A stretch of DNA of 64,000 nt, taken from contig NZ_CP012109.1 of NCBI RefSeq assembly GCF_000280925.3, positions 2,748,501 through 2,812,500 on the forward strand, given 5' to 3'. Each line of letters starts with the position of its first letter. Position 1 is the first letter of the stretch. The notes under the pieces are model-generated. The model saw only the letters and a list, made by a program, of their open reading frames with translations, did not search any database and had not been told where the DNA came from. This stretch comes from Myxococcus hansupus. GTDB taxonomy: Bacteria > Myxococcota > Myxococcia > Myxococcales > Myxococcaceae. Shown in pieces: positions 1-8,965 of the stretch. A program made the position numbers and the translations under genes.

Positions 1-95
1 GTGGGGACAGGGCCTCGCGAAGCACGAGAAGTGAGATAGAGTCTCAAACACCCCTGTTCCCGCGCTCCCCCGCGCGTCCCCACCCCGGCCCGCCC

Positions 96-1877
96 TTGTC
101 CAGTACGAATACGCGACTGAAGTCCGCGCCCCCGTCCGACGCGCCCTCGGACGATGCGGCGCTCCCGCCGTCCGAGCGGACGGGCACCCAGGACGTCACG
201 GGGACGCGTGAGTCCACCGCCACCCGGCTGACCGGCCCCCTGGGCATGGGACAGGGGGAGGGGGGGACACGCACCCTCATCGCTCCGCTGGAGGCGGGCG
301 AGCTGCCCAACGTGGCCCTCATCAAGGGCCTGCGGTTGGATCAAATCCTCCTGCTCACCACCGGTGTGCTGGTGGTGCTCATCGTCGGCCTGCTGGCGGC
401 GCTGTCGGTGGCCTCCACGCAGTCGCAGTTCGAGGAGACGGCGCTGGTCTCCAAGGAGCGCATCCAGGAGCAGGCGCGCGAGCTGGGCCAGACGGTGGGG
501 CAGACCATCGCGCTCACGTCGGCCACCAACCTGCGCGACAACAACTACGCCTTCCTCGAGGAGGTGGCCGGCTCCATCGTCAAGACGAACCCCAACATCC
601 TCCGGGTGCAGATTTTCGACCCGGACGGGGTGCGCATGGCGGACAGCGAGGGCGCCTCCGAGGACAAGGAGGACGCCGCCCCGGTCCGCCGCGCCGAGCG
701 CCGCATGGTGAGCGCCTTCTACCAGGGGCAGCCCATCTCCGAGATTCAGGAGCCCATCGACTATGGCTCCAGCAGCGGCAAGGGGCTGGTCGTCATCAGC
801 TACTCGCTGGGCGGGCTGCAGAAGCAGTTGGAGGCGCTGGAGCAGGACAAGCGCGCGACGGTGCGCGCCAACACGCTGCGCATGCTGGGCCTGGGGCTGG
901 GCTTCGTGGTGCTGGCCGGCGTGCTGGTGGCCTACCAGAGCCGGCGCATCACCCGGCCGTTGGGCATGCTGACCAGCAAGGTGATGCAGCTCGCCGCCGG
1001 AAACCTGGGCGCGCGCGCGGGCACCGCCCAGGGCGCGGGCCGCGAGGTGGTGACGCTGGGCGTGGTGTTCAACCACATGGCCGAGCGCATCAAGGTGCTG
1101 CTGGAGGACGTGCGCGCCAAGGCCCAGTTGGAGCGCGAGGTGTCGCTCGCGCGGACCGTTCAGGAGACGCTGCTGCCCGGGCGCGAGGGCGTGCAGGTGG
1201 GGCCGCTGCGCATCGCCGGGCTCGTCATCACCGCGGATGCGTGCGGCGGTGACTGGTGGTTCCGCGCCGCGCTGGATGAGCGGCGCGTCGTGATTGGCAT
1301 TGGCGACGTGACGGGCCACGGCCTGTCCACCTCGCTGGTGGCCACCAGCGCCACCAGCGGCTTCGCCTCCGCGATGACGCTGCGGGAGCCTTCGCAGGTG
1401 AACGCGCAGATGCTCATCACCGCGCTCAACGTGACGTTGGCCAACGTGGGCCGCGGCGAGCACCAGATGTCCAGCGCGCTGGCCGTCATCGACGTGTCCA
1501 ACGGCTACATCGACTACGCGGCCGGCGCGCACCCCAGCGCGGTGGTGTTCAACAAGCACAGCGGCCAGCTCGCGTCGCTGCCGGCGCGCGGCCCGCTGCT
1601 GGGCGCGTCCGTGGCGTCCCAGTTCACCTCGCGGCAGGCGCAGCTTCGGCCCGGTGACGTGGTGGTCTGGTTCACGGACGGCCTCACCGAGGCGCGGGAC
1701 GGCGCGGGCAAGCTGTACGGCACCCAGCGTCTGGCCGCCGCCATCCAGGCCCATTCCCACCTGTCCGCGGAGGCGCTGCGCGACGCGGTGCTGGCGGACG
1801 CCCGCGCCTTCAGTGCCGGCCAGCCGCAGCGCGACGACATCACCGTCGTCGTGGCCGAATTCAGCCCCGCCGCCTGA
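96..1877 (+). CDS. Membrane-bound SpoIIE/PP2C-type serine phosphatase with HAMP domain
   Basis: 593 aa from a TTG start; no clear ribosome site is seen, and an ATG at 246 is an alternative because the first 75 residues look disordered. A membrane segment lies at about residues 84-105, an extracytoplasmic sensor region follows, and a second membrane segment is at about 266-284. A HAMP linker (about 285-335) and a short coiled stretch lead into a SpoIIE-type PP2C domain (about 365-590). Metal-binding acidic motifs are visible: CGGDWW, GDVTGHG, FTDGLTEARD and QRDDITVVV. Family knowledge: such RsbU-like enzymes dephosphorylate STAS-domain anti-anti-sigma factors in response to a signal. A STAS-containing kinase and an RsbW-like ATPase are encoded downstream at 8123-12132, so this is the likely phosphatase arm of the same switch (inference). 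The gene lies 23 bp before the TPR gene. Confidence 0.9.
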   Translation: MSSTNTRLKSAPPSDAPSDDAALPPSERTGTQDVTGTRESTATRLTGPLGMGQGEGGTRTLIAPLEAGELPNVALIKGLRLDQILLLTTGVLVVLIVGLLAALSVASTQSQFEETALVSKERIQEQARELGQTVGQTIALTSATNLRDNNYAFLEEVAGSIVKTNPNILRVQIFDPDGVRMADSEGASEDKEDAAPVRRAERRMVSAFYQGQPISEIQEPIDYGSSSGKGLVVISYSLGGLQKQLEALEQDKRATVRANTLRMLGLGLGFVVLAGVLVAYQSRRITRPLGMLTSKVMQLAAGNLGARAGTAQGAGREVVTLGVVFNHMAERIKVLLEDVRAKAQLEREVSLARTVQETLLPGREGVQVGPLRIAGLVITADACGGDWWFRAALDERRVVIGIGDVTGHGLSTSLVATSATSGFASAMTLREPSQVNAQMLITALNVTLANVGRGEHQMSSALAVIDVSNGYIDYAAGAHPSAVVFNKHSGQLASLPARGPLLGASVASQFTSRQAQLRPGDVVVWFTDGLTEARDGAGKLYGTQRLAAAIQAHSHLSAEALRDAVLADARAFSAGQPQRDDITVVVAEFSPAA

Positions 1878-1900
1878 CTTCCTCCTGGGACTCCACACGC

Positions 1901-4417
1901 ATGCGACGCTCCCCACGCCATCCCCGGTCGCGCCGTCTCACGCCGGCACTCGCGCTGATGACCACCCTGTGCGGCGCCCCCGCGCTCGCGCAGTACCGGC
2001 CGCCGCCCATGTCGGAGTCGCAGCGCCTGGTGCGCGACGGCGAAGCGGCGCAGGTGTCCGCCAGCGCCGCCACCGCTTCGGGCAACAAGAAGGAGGCGGA
2101 GGAGAAGCACCGCAAGGCCCTGGCGCTCTTCGAGCAGGCGCTGACGGTGGAGCCGGGCTCGGTCGCCGCCGCCGCGGGCCTGGCCACCAGCGCCAACGCG
2201 CTCAATGACTGGCAACGCACCGTGGACCGCGTGCAGCCGGTGCTGACGGCGAACCCCGCGGAGCTGTCCCTGGCCTACCCGGTGAGCGTGGCCTACTTCA
2301 AGCTGCGCCGCTTCCAGGAGGCGGTGCCGCTGATGGAGCAGGTGGCCGCCGCCGACAAGGCCGAGCACCTCATCGTCCACTACTACCTGGCCAGCTACTA
2401 CCTCTACGTCCAGCAGGGCGACGCGGCGGCGGCGCGGCTCAAGCGCTACCTGGCGCTGCGCCCGCAGGCGGTGGCGGGCAACGACTACCAGATTCACGAG
2501 CTGTTGGGCCGCGCCCACGTGCTGCGCCGGGACGCGGCGGCGGCGCGCGCGTCCTTCCAGCAGGCGCAGGCGGGGAAGCCGGAGTCCCCGTCCGTCCAAC
2601 TGGGCCTCGCCCAGGTGCTGGAGCTGGAAGGCAAGCTGGTGGAGGCGCGCACGTTGCTGGAGGGCGTCACCACGCGCTTCCCGCAGGCGGGCGAGGCGCG
2701 CGAGAAGCTGGCGCGGCTGTACCTGGGCGCGGGGGAGGTCGCGAAGGCGGACGTGCAGGCGGACGCGCTGGTGAAGCTGGGCAGCTCCGCCGCCGCGCAC
2801 CTGCTGCTGGGCGACGTGCGCTTCGCGCAGAAGAACGCGACCGCCGCCGAGGCTGAGTACCGCAAGGTGCTCCAGCTTCAGCCCGGGTTGGTGCTGGGGC
2901 AGATGGCGGTGGGCAAGGCGCTCCAGGCGCAGGGCCGTCACGAAGAGGCCATCCAGTTCCTGGAGAGCGCGGTCCGCTCGGGCGCCAACAGCCTGGAGCT
3001 GTACGCGAACCTCGGGTCGGTCAACCGGCGCGCGGGCCGCTTCCAGCGCGCGGTGGAGGTGCACCGGCGCGTGGTGGAGATGGCGCCGCGTCAGGCGCTG
3101 GGCTACGTGCTGCTGGGCGCGGACCACTTCGCGACGGGCCAGTGGGACCAGGCCATCGAGGACTACGCCAACGCCTTGCAGGTGGAGCCGGAGCACGCCG
3201 GGGCGAAGCAGTGGCTGGCCCGGGCCCTGGCGCACCGCGCGAGGGACCGCGCCGGGACGGGGCGACTGGAGGACTCCGTTCGCGACCTTCGCCGCGCCTA
3301 CGACTTGGACCGGGGCGCGCCCATGGCCCGCCGGCTGGGCGCCGCGCTGCTGGAGACGCGCGCGTACGCCGACGCGCGCAAGGTGCTGGAGCAGGGCGTG
3401 TCACTGCCCGGGGCCACGTGGCGTGACGGCCTGCTGCTCGGCTACGCGCGGCTGGCCACGAACGACGCGCAGGCCGCGCTGGACGCCTTCACCCGCGCGG
3501 GCGCGCAGACGGAGGAGCCCGACGAGAAGGCCGAGACGTCCGTGGGCGCCGCGCTGGCCGAGGTGGAGCTGGGCAAGGTGGACGCGGCGGTGCAGCGGCT
3601 GACCGAAGTGGGCCCCTCGCGGGCCGCATCGCAGGTCGCCGGCGCGAACCTGCCGCGCGTGCTGGTGCGCCGCGCGCTGGCGCGGCTGGAGGCCGGTGAC
3701 GCCGAGTCCGCGGACCGCGACCTGGACCTGGTGGACAAGCTGGGCACGGGCAATCGCAAGGACCTGGTGAAGCTGGCGCAGTTCGTCCGCGGGCTGGCGC
3801 GCGCGGAGGCGGGGCGTCACGCGGAGGCGAACACGGCCATCACCAAGGCCCTGACGCCCGCGCAGGCCTGGGCGTGGCCCAACACCCGCGGGCTGGCCAC
3901 AGCATTCCTCCTCTACAAGAAGGGGCAGGTGCCGGCCGCGCGCAAGCAGCTCACCGCCGCGGCGAAGAAGCCGATGCCCGGCCAGCCCAAGTGGCTGACG
4001 GCGATGACGGGCGCGCTCCACCGCCGCGAGGCGTCGCAGGCCTATGGCGCCGGCAACATGAAGGTGGCGGAGAAGGCCTTCAAGGCCGCGCTCGCGGACA
4101 GCCCCAACGACGCGCTGGTGCAGCACAACCTGGCCTGCGTCGACTGGCGCAAGGGCCGGGCGACGGAGGCGCTGGAGACGTGGCGCAAGCTGGAGTCCGC
4201 CGTCCCGGTGGCCGCGCTCAACCTGGGCATCGACGCGCAGGAGCGCCGCAAGGACGCGGGCGAGGCGGTGGCGGCCTGGCGCCGCTACCTGGCCTCGGGC
4301 TCCGGTCCGCGCATGGCGCAGGTGCGTGAGTGGAAGGACCGCTTGCAGAGTCTGCATGGCCTCGCCGATTCCGCCTCGGGCGCGCCGGCCGACGCCACCG
4401 TGGAGGAGACCCCGTGA
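1901..4417 (+). CDS. Exported TPR-repeat protein
   Basis: 838 aa. The N-terminus is basic (MRRSPRHPRSRR), followed by a hydrophobic stretch and an Ala-rich cleavage region ending near residue 30 (APALAQ), so it is predicted to be exported to the periplasm or outer membrane. Nearly all of the rest consists of tetratricopeptide repeats, seen as repeating A-x-x-x-Y/F-x-x-A-L patterns with P near the ends, for example in ALTVEPGS, VLQLQPG, ALQVEPEHAGA and AYDLDRGA. TPR arrays act as protein-protein scaffolds; nothing here identifies a partner. Its stop codon overlaps the start of the next gene (ATGA-type overlap at 4414-4419), so it is translationally coupled to the PhnD-like binding protein. A scaffold role for that transport or sensor complex is an inference. 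Confidence 0.8.
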   Translation: MRRSPRHPRSRRLTPALALMTTLCGAPALAQYRPPPMSESQRLVRDGEAAQVSASAATASGNKKEAEEKHRKALALFEQALTVEPGSVAAAAGLATSANALNDWQRTVDRVQPVLTANPAELSLAYPVSVAYFKLRRFQEAVPLMEQVAAADKAEHLIVHYYLASYYLYVQQGDAAAARLKRYLALRPQAVAGNDYQIHELLGRAHVLRRDAAAARASFQQAQAGKPESPSVQLGLAQVLELEGKLVEARTLLEGVTTRFPQAGEAREKLARLYLGAGEVAKADVQADALVKLGSSAAAHLLLGDVRFAQKNATAAEAEYRKVLQLQPGLVLGQMAVGKALQAQGRHEEAIQFLESAVRSGANSLELYANLGSVNRRAGRFQRAVEVHRRVVEMAPRQALGYVLLGADHFATGQWDQAIEDYANALQVEPEHAGAKQWLARALAHRARDRAGTGRLEDSVRDLRRAYDLDRGAPMARRLGAALLETRAYADARKVLEQGVSLPGATWRDGLLLGYARLATNDAQAALDAFTRAGAQTEEPDEKAETSVGAALAEVELGKVDAAVQRLTEVGPSRAASQVAGANLPRVLVRRALARLEAGDAESADRDLDLVDKLGTGNRKDLVKLAQFVRGLARAEAGRHAEANTAITKALTPAQAWAWPNTRGLATAFLLYKKGQVPAARKQLTAAAKKPMPGQPKWLTAMTGALHRREASQAYGAGNMKVAEKAFKAALADSPNDALVQHNLACVDWRKGRATEALETWRKLESAVPVAALNLGIDAQERRKDAGEAVAAWRRYLASGSGPRMAQVREWKDRLQSLHGLADSASGAPADATVEETP

Positions 4418-5328
4418 TGAAGGCACCTCGTTTCCTCCTGGCGGGCCTGTTGCTGGCCTGCTCCCTGACGGCCAGCGCCGCGGCGCCGAAGAAGGCGACG
4501 CTGGGCGTGTTCCTGGCCACCACGCTGGCGGATGGACAGGAGCGCTTCGAATACGCGGAGGCCCTGGCCGCTCGGCTGACCCAGACGCTGGACGTGCCCG
4601 TCGCGGCGAAGAGCTTCGGCCGCTACGAGGACTTCTCGCGCGCCGTCGCGGGCGGGCTGGTGGACTTCGCGGTGGTGGACGCGTGGGCCGCCGTGCAACT
4701 GGGCGGCAAGGCGAAGCCGGTGGCCTGGGCCTCGCGCTCGGGTGACACGCAGCAGCGCTGGGCCATCGTCTCGCTGCAGCGCGGCGCGGTGAAGGACCTC
4801 GCCGGCAAGCGGCTGGCGCACGTGAAGGGCGCCGGCCCCTCCGACCCGAAGTTCGTCTCCCATGTCGTGCTCGGCGGCGACCTGGATGCGCAGCGTCACT
4901 TCAAGCTGACCCCCGTGCCCAACGTGGAGTCGGCGTTGAAGATGCTGGAGGCGAAGGGCGCGGACGCGGCGCTCGTCCCGTTGGCGCACGTGCCCAAGGG
5001 CAAGGAGGTGCGCACGCTCTTCCGCAGCGGCCGCGTTCCCGGCGCCGTGCTGGTGGACCTGCGCAACCACGAGGCGGCGCTCAACGGCGCGCTGGGGGCG
5101 GTGGGCGCGGTGGCCCCGTTCGATGCCTTCGCGCGGCTCCAGGACAAGGACTTCGAGGACTTCAGCCGGCTCGTGACGAAGGGCCCCCCGCGCCGTCAGC
5201 CGGTGCTCGCCGAAGGGCCGGACCTTCACGTGGAGGCCGAGGTGCTGGTGCGCTCCGAGGAATTGGGCCCCGCGCTTCCATCCTTCGTGGGGGACCTCGC
5301 CGTCTCCTCGGAACAGCCGGACGACTGA
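4417..5328 (+). CDS. PhnD-like periplasmic substrate-binding protein
   Basis: 303 aa from the ATG at 4417, which overlaps the upstream TGA; an in-frame GTG at 4414 is possible. The first ~23 residues form a signal peptide (MKAPRFLLAGLLLACSLTASA). The mature protein has features of the PhnD / PBP type 2 family: an early strand GVFLATTLADG, EYAEALAARLTQTLDVPV, YEDFSRAVAGGLVDFAVVDAWAAVQL, and a later LAGKRLAHVKGAGPSDPKFVS. Family members bind phosphonate, phosphite or other small anions for ABC import, and some serve as sensor inputs. No permease or ATPase gene is adjacent, so the ligand and partner are unknown. Its position after a TPR protein and before a TonB-dependent receptor could mean a shared uptake or sensing pathway (inference). 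Confidence 0.75.
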   Translation: MKAPRFLLAGLLLACSLTASAAAPKKATLGVFLATTLADGQERFEYAEALAARLTQTLDVPVAAKSFGRYEDFSRAVAGGLVDFAVVDAWAAVQLGGKAKPVAWASRSGDTQQRWAIVSLQRGAVKDLAGKRLAHVKGAGPSDPKFVSHVVLGGDLDAQRHFKLTPVPNVESALKMLEAKGADAALVPLAHVPKGKEVRTLFRSGRVPGAVLVDLRNHEAALNGALGAVGAVAPFDAFARLQDKDFEDFSRLVTKGPPRRQPVLAEGPDLHVEAEVLVRSEELGPALPSFVGDLAVSSEQPDD

Positions 5329-5346
5329 TTGTTTCCCGTGTTTCTA

Positions 5347-5365
5347 GAGAATGAGAGTCAGCGAC
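5347..5365 (+). promoter_or_regulatory. Candidate Fur-type operator upstream of the TonB-dependent receptor
   Basis: The 19 bases from GAGAATGAGA to CAGCGAC match the classical 19-bp Fur box at 12 of 19 positions by eye, with most matches in the left half (GAgAATGAgAgTCA). It lies 160 bp before the receptor start and just after the PhnD-like gene. TonB-dependent receptors are commonly iron-regulated, which makes the match plausible. The right half is poor and no promoter was located with certainty. Confidence 0.3.
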
Positions 5366-5524
5366 TTGGCCCGGCCCTGTCTCTGAGGTAGCTTGAAAAT
5401 GATGGCGTCGGTGTCCAGCCATGAAGACGCGTTCCCCCGGACGCTGGGGTTGACGCCGCGCACGTCACCGGGTCGTACGTACAGGACCGCGGGTGTCCAT
5501 GCTCCACCCTTGGATGTGAGAACG

Positions 5525-8119
5525 ATGCACTCGACTGTGTTCGGTGAGCCGCGGCGAGGCGCGGCGAAGGCGGTTGCCGGACGCCGCGCTCTGCGCGCCG
5601 GCCTGCCTCTATCCCTCATGCTGTGCGTTCTGGCCTTCGCCGTTCCCTCTGTCGCGGGAGCTCAAGAGGCCGCCGAATCCGAAGCGCCCACGAAGGTGAA
5701 GCGCCGCAAGCGGGTGGTGAAGCCCACCGCGCCCGCGCGTCCGGCCGCCAAGAGCGCGAAGAAGCCGCGCAAGGCCGTGAAGGCGGCCCCCGTGGAGCCG
5801 GAGACGGACCTGGATGCGTCCACGGAGGAGGCCCAGATTCCCGTATTGGGTGGGCCCTCCACGGATGATCCCACGCCCGCGAGCCCGCCGCCCGCGCCGG
5901 CCCCCCTCGACCCGGTGCCGTCGCCTCACGCCGCCCCCATGACGGCCGAGCCCGCCGCGCCGCTGCCGCCGCCCATGGTGGGGCCGGACTTCAATCCCTC
6001 GGACGCGCCCCTGTCGCCGCCCGCCACCGCCACGCTGCCCGCCGTCCCGGCGCCGCCGCCGTCGAACGTGCCCATCACCGCGCCCTTCGCCGAGCCCGCC
6101 ATGAACCGGCCCCTGCCGCCGCCCTCGGCGCTCGCGGGGCTGGACGTGGATCCGCTGGGCGGCGCCGACTCCCTGGAGGAGTCCGTCAACCGCGTGTTGA
6201 GCGAGGCGGTGGTGACCACCGCCGGCAAGCGCAGCCAGCGCATCTCCGAAGTGCCGCTCACCGTGTCCTGGATTCCCGCCGAGGAACTCGAGGGCACGGG
6301 CCAGTTCACGCTGTGCGAGGCCATCCAGTACTTTCCCGGCATGGAGTGCCGCCGGGGTTCCATGCGCAAGGCGGCGGTGAGCGCGCGCGGCCTGGGCTCC
6401 AACTACCTCTCCAACCGCCTGCTGCTCCTCCAGGACGGCCGTCCGCTGACGGACCCGTGGACGGGCCAGTTCTACGCGGATGAGACGACGCCGCTCACCA
6501 ACCTGAAGCAGGTGGAGGTCATCCGCGGCCCGGGCTCCTCGCTGTACGGCTCCAACGCCTTCAGCGGTGTCATCAACATCATCCAGCGCCAGCCCTCCGA
6601 CCTCATCGAGAAGGGGAAGAACGTGGGCGCCGAGGCCCGCGTGCTGGCGGGGCAGGACCAGACGTGGCGTCTGCACGGCACCGTGGCCGGGCGGGGCGGT
6701 CCGGTGGAGGCGCTCTTGGGCTACTACGGTTTCGGCTCGGACGGCCCGCAGCTCTTCAACGACCCGCGCGTGGGCCGGGTGGACAACAACCAGCACTCGC
6801 TGGTGCACCAGGTCAACGGCAAGGTGCGCGTGGGGCCGCTGGCGCTCGACGCGGACTTCACGGACGGCGAGATTGGCCGGCCGGGTGGCACGCACATCTC
6901 CACCGTGGGCAACTGCGGACGCTGCCACTACACGCCCAACGACTCCGAGGCGGTGCAGAACTTCAACGCCTCCGCGCAGGTGGATCAGCAAGTCACGGAG
7001 AACCTGCGCCTCTTCGGTCAGGCCTACGGCTTCTTCAAGCGCCGCGACGTGTTGATGGAGAACGCCTTCGGTGGCGACCCCACGCGCGCGCTCGGCAAGC
7101 GGCGCCGGCTGGGTGGCGAGGCGCGCGCCCTGTGGACCATGGGCGACCTCAACGTCACCTTTGGCGGTGACTTGAAGGCGGACGCGGTCAACGTGCCCAA
7201 CGTCCTGCCCGAGCTGACCATGGACGACACGCGTCAGACCATCCTCGGTGGCTTCGTGGACGCGGAGTACCGCCTCTTCGACCGCCTGGTGTTCGGCGCG
7301 GGCGCCCGCTACGACCGCTACCAGATTCCGGAGCGCGTCTGGCAGAACCGCACGGACCAGATTTCGCCCCGCGCCAGCGTCGTGTTCCACGCGGTGCCGG
7401 AGCTGCTGACGGTGCGCACCAACTACGGCCGCGCCTTCCGCGCGCCCACCCTGGCGGAGCTGGCCATCAACCAGCAGATGTACGCGGCCACACTGGTGGG
7501 CAATGGGAACTTGCGCGCGGAGACGCTGGACACCCTGGAGGCCTCGGTGGATTTCTGGCCCTTCGAGCGGAGGGTGCGTCTGACGGGCACGGGCTTCTAC
7601 AACCTGGCCAAGAACTTCATCAACCAGCAGCTCGTCTTCGGCTCCGTCTCCCAGTTCCAGAACATGGGCGACGCGCGGGTGGCGGGCTTCGAGCTGGAGG
7701 CGGCCGCGCAGATTCCGTCCATCAACTCGTCCTTCGACGTGGCCTACCAGTACCTGGACGCGAAGGCGCTGCCCTACAACGACGGGCCCTCGGCGCCGCT
7801 GGACTACGCGCCCACCCACCGCATCTACGCGCGCGGACGCACCAACATTGGCAAGGTGGCCTTCGTGGAGCTGTACGCGTTGCTCGTGGGCACGCGCTTC
7901 GATCCGGGCTTCCTGGTGGATGAGAACACCGGCCTGCCCACCACCCGCGTGCAACTGCCCAGCTACCTCACGGCCAGCGCGCGCGTGGGCTTCAACATCT
8001 ACGACGGCGTCTCCGTGTCGTTCCTGGGCTCCAACCTCTTCAACGCGCAGTACGAGGAGTCCCACGGCTTCCCGGCGCCGCCCCAGTCCTTCTTCAGCGA
8101 AGTGAAGATTCGTTACTGA
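5525..8119 (+). CDS. TonB-dependent outer-membrane receptor
   Basis: 864 aa from the ATG at 5525, chosen because it gives a signal peptide (MHSTVFGEPRRG, then a hydrophobic LPLSLMLCVLAFAVPSVAGA). A frame open from 5393 would add 44 residues with no signal. After cleavage comes a long basic then proline-rich linker (about residues 50-205). A plug domain follows: VVTTAGKRSQRISEVPLTV, QYFPGMECRRG, LLLQDGRPLTDPW, VEVIRGPGSSLYGSNAFSG. The rest is a 22-strand-type barrel ending in the aromatic residue of SEVKIRY, the usual outer-membrane insertion signal. Such receptors import iron chelates, vitamin B12 or other ligands with TonB energy. Odd feature: the barrel carries a CGRCH motif (6913-6927) inside a probable loop. 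The stop is followed after 3 bp by the next gene. Confidence 0.9.
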   Translation: MHSTVFGEPRRGAAKAVAGRRALRAGLPLSLMLCVLAFAVPSVAGAQEAAESEAPTKVKRRKRVVKPTAPARPAAKSAKKPRKAVKAAPVEPETDLDASTEEAQIPVLGGPSTDDPTPASPPPAPAPLDPVPSPHAAPMTAEPAAPLPPPMVGPDFNPSDAPLSPPATATLPAVPAPPPSNVPITAPFAEPAMNRPLPPPSALAGLDVDPLGGADSLEESVNRVLSEAVVTTAGKRSQRISEVPLTVSWIPAEELEGTGQFTLCEAIQYFPGMECRRGSMRKAAVSARGLGSNYLSNRLLLLQDGRPLTDPWTGQFYADETTPLTNLKQVEVIRGPGSSLYGSNAFSGVINIIQRQPSDLIEKGKNVGAEARVLAGQDQTWRLHGTVAGRGGPVEALLGYYGFGSDGPQLFNDPRVGRVDNNQHSLVHQVNGKVRVGPLALDADFTDGEIGRPGGTHISTVGNCGRCHYTPNDSEAVQNFNASAQVDQQVTENLRLFGQAYGFFKRRDVLMENAFGGDPTRALGKRRRLGGEARALWTMGDLNVTFGGDLKADAVNVPNVLPELTMDDTRQTILGGFVDAEYRLFDRLVFGAGARYDRYQIPERVWQNRTDQISPRASVVFHAVPELLTVRTNYGRAFRAPTLAELAINQQMYAATLVGNGNLRAETLDTLEASVDFWPFERRVRLTGTGFYNLAKNFINQQLVFGSVSQFQNMGDARVAGFELEAAAQIPSINSSFDVAYQYLDAKALPYNDGPSAPLDYAPTHRIYARGRTNIGKVAFVELYALLVGTRFDPGFLVDENTGLPTTRVQLPSYLTASARVGFNIYDGVSVSFLGSNLFNAQYEESHGFPAPPQSFFSEVKIRY

Positions 8120-8122
8120 CCT

Positions 8123-8965
8123 TTGAGTACCGCTCCCCATCTGGAGGCCGGCGGCCTCCTGTTGATTGCCGACACATCGCTTCCTGCCGAGGTGGTGGAG
8201 CAAGCGGCTCCCATCCTCGCGCAGGGCGGCCTGGCGCTGTGCCAGGGACCCGGGGTGCCTTCCGGGCCCCGGTGCCTGGTGCTCTTCGATGGGAAGCTGT
8301 CGCCCGCGCACGCGGACTGCCTGCGGCGCGAGCCTCCGGCGCTGCTGCTGGCCCAGCGTGGGAGCGAAGGCCGTCCCTCCGCCTGGGAGGTCCGCCTGCT
8401 GGGAGACCTGCTCCGCGGAGCGCCGCTGCTTCCCGCGGACGGGGTCCGGCATCGTCTCCAGACGGTGGCGGACATCGCGGCCACGGGAGAGGCGGCGGGG
8501 AAGGCCGTGACGCAGGCGGGAGGCTCCCGCGCGGCCGCGTCCCTGGTGGGGGACGTGATGCATGAGCTGGCCGCCAACGCGATGCTGGACGCGCCGGTGG
8601 ATGCGCAGGGGCAGCACCGCTATGCGCACCGCCGCACGGAGGTGCGCGAGGTGGCGCCGGAGGACGCCTGCGAGCTGTCCTTCGTCGTCCACGACGGCCG
8701 CATGTGGCTGGAAGTGATGGACCGCTTCGGCGGTTTGCGTCCGGGGCCCTTCGCCCGGACGTTGGAGGGGTGGGGCGGGCGCGTCCAGGTGGATGCGTCC
8801 GGTGGAGGGGCAGGGCTGGGCCTGCGGCGCATCCTGGAACACAGCGACGTGGTGGCTGTTCGTGTGGCCGCTGGCCGGGAGTCGCGAGTCCTCTGTGTGG
8901 TGGACCTCGGGGAGGCCCGCCGCCGCGCCACACAACCCAAGTCGCTGCTGTTCTGTCTTCAATGA
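8123..8965 (+). CDS. RsbW-like HATPase (anti-sigma-type ATP-binding protein)
   Basis: 280 aa from a TTG only 3 bp after the receptor stop. The N-terminal half (about residues 1-135) is unrecognised. The C-terminal half looks like a GHKL/HATPase_c fold: an N-box-like HELAANAMLDAPVD, a central VMDRFGGL strand, and a glycine-rich ATP-lid segment GGGAGLGLRRI. No histidine phosphoacceptor region or membrane segment is seen, so a serine kinase or anti-sigma role of the RsbW/SpoIIAB type is more likely than a sensor histidine kinase. Its ATG/TGA overlap with the STAS-kinase gene (8962) indicates translational coupling. With the SpoIIE phosphatase at 96 it could form a partner-switching trio (inference). 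Confidence 0.65.
   Translation: MSTAPHLEAGGLLLIADTSLPAEVVEQAAPILAQGGLALCQGPGVPSGPRCLVLFDGKLSPAHADCLRREPPALLLAQRGSEGRPSAWEVRLLGDLLRGAPLLPADGVRHRLQTVADIAATGEAAGKAVTQAGGSRAAASLVGDVMHELAANAMLDAPVDAQGQHRYAHRRTEVREVAPEDACELSFVVHDGRMWLEVMDRFGGLRPGPFARTLEGWGGRVQVDASGGGAGLGLRRILEHSDVVAVRVAAGRESRVLCVVDLGEARRRATQPKSLLFCLQ

Noticed and set aside
2-34. Possible last codons of a gene entering from the left edge
   Set aside because: Only about ten codons precede the stop in either candidate frame; they cannot be assigned or supported.
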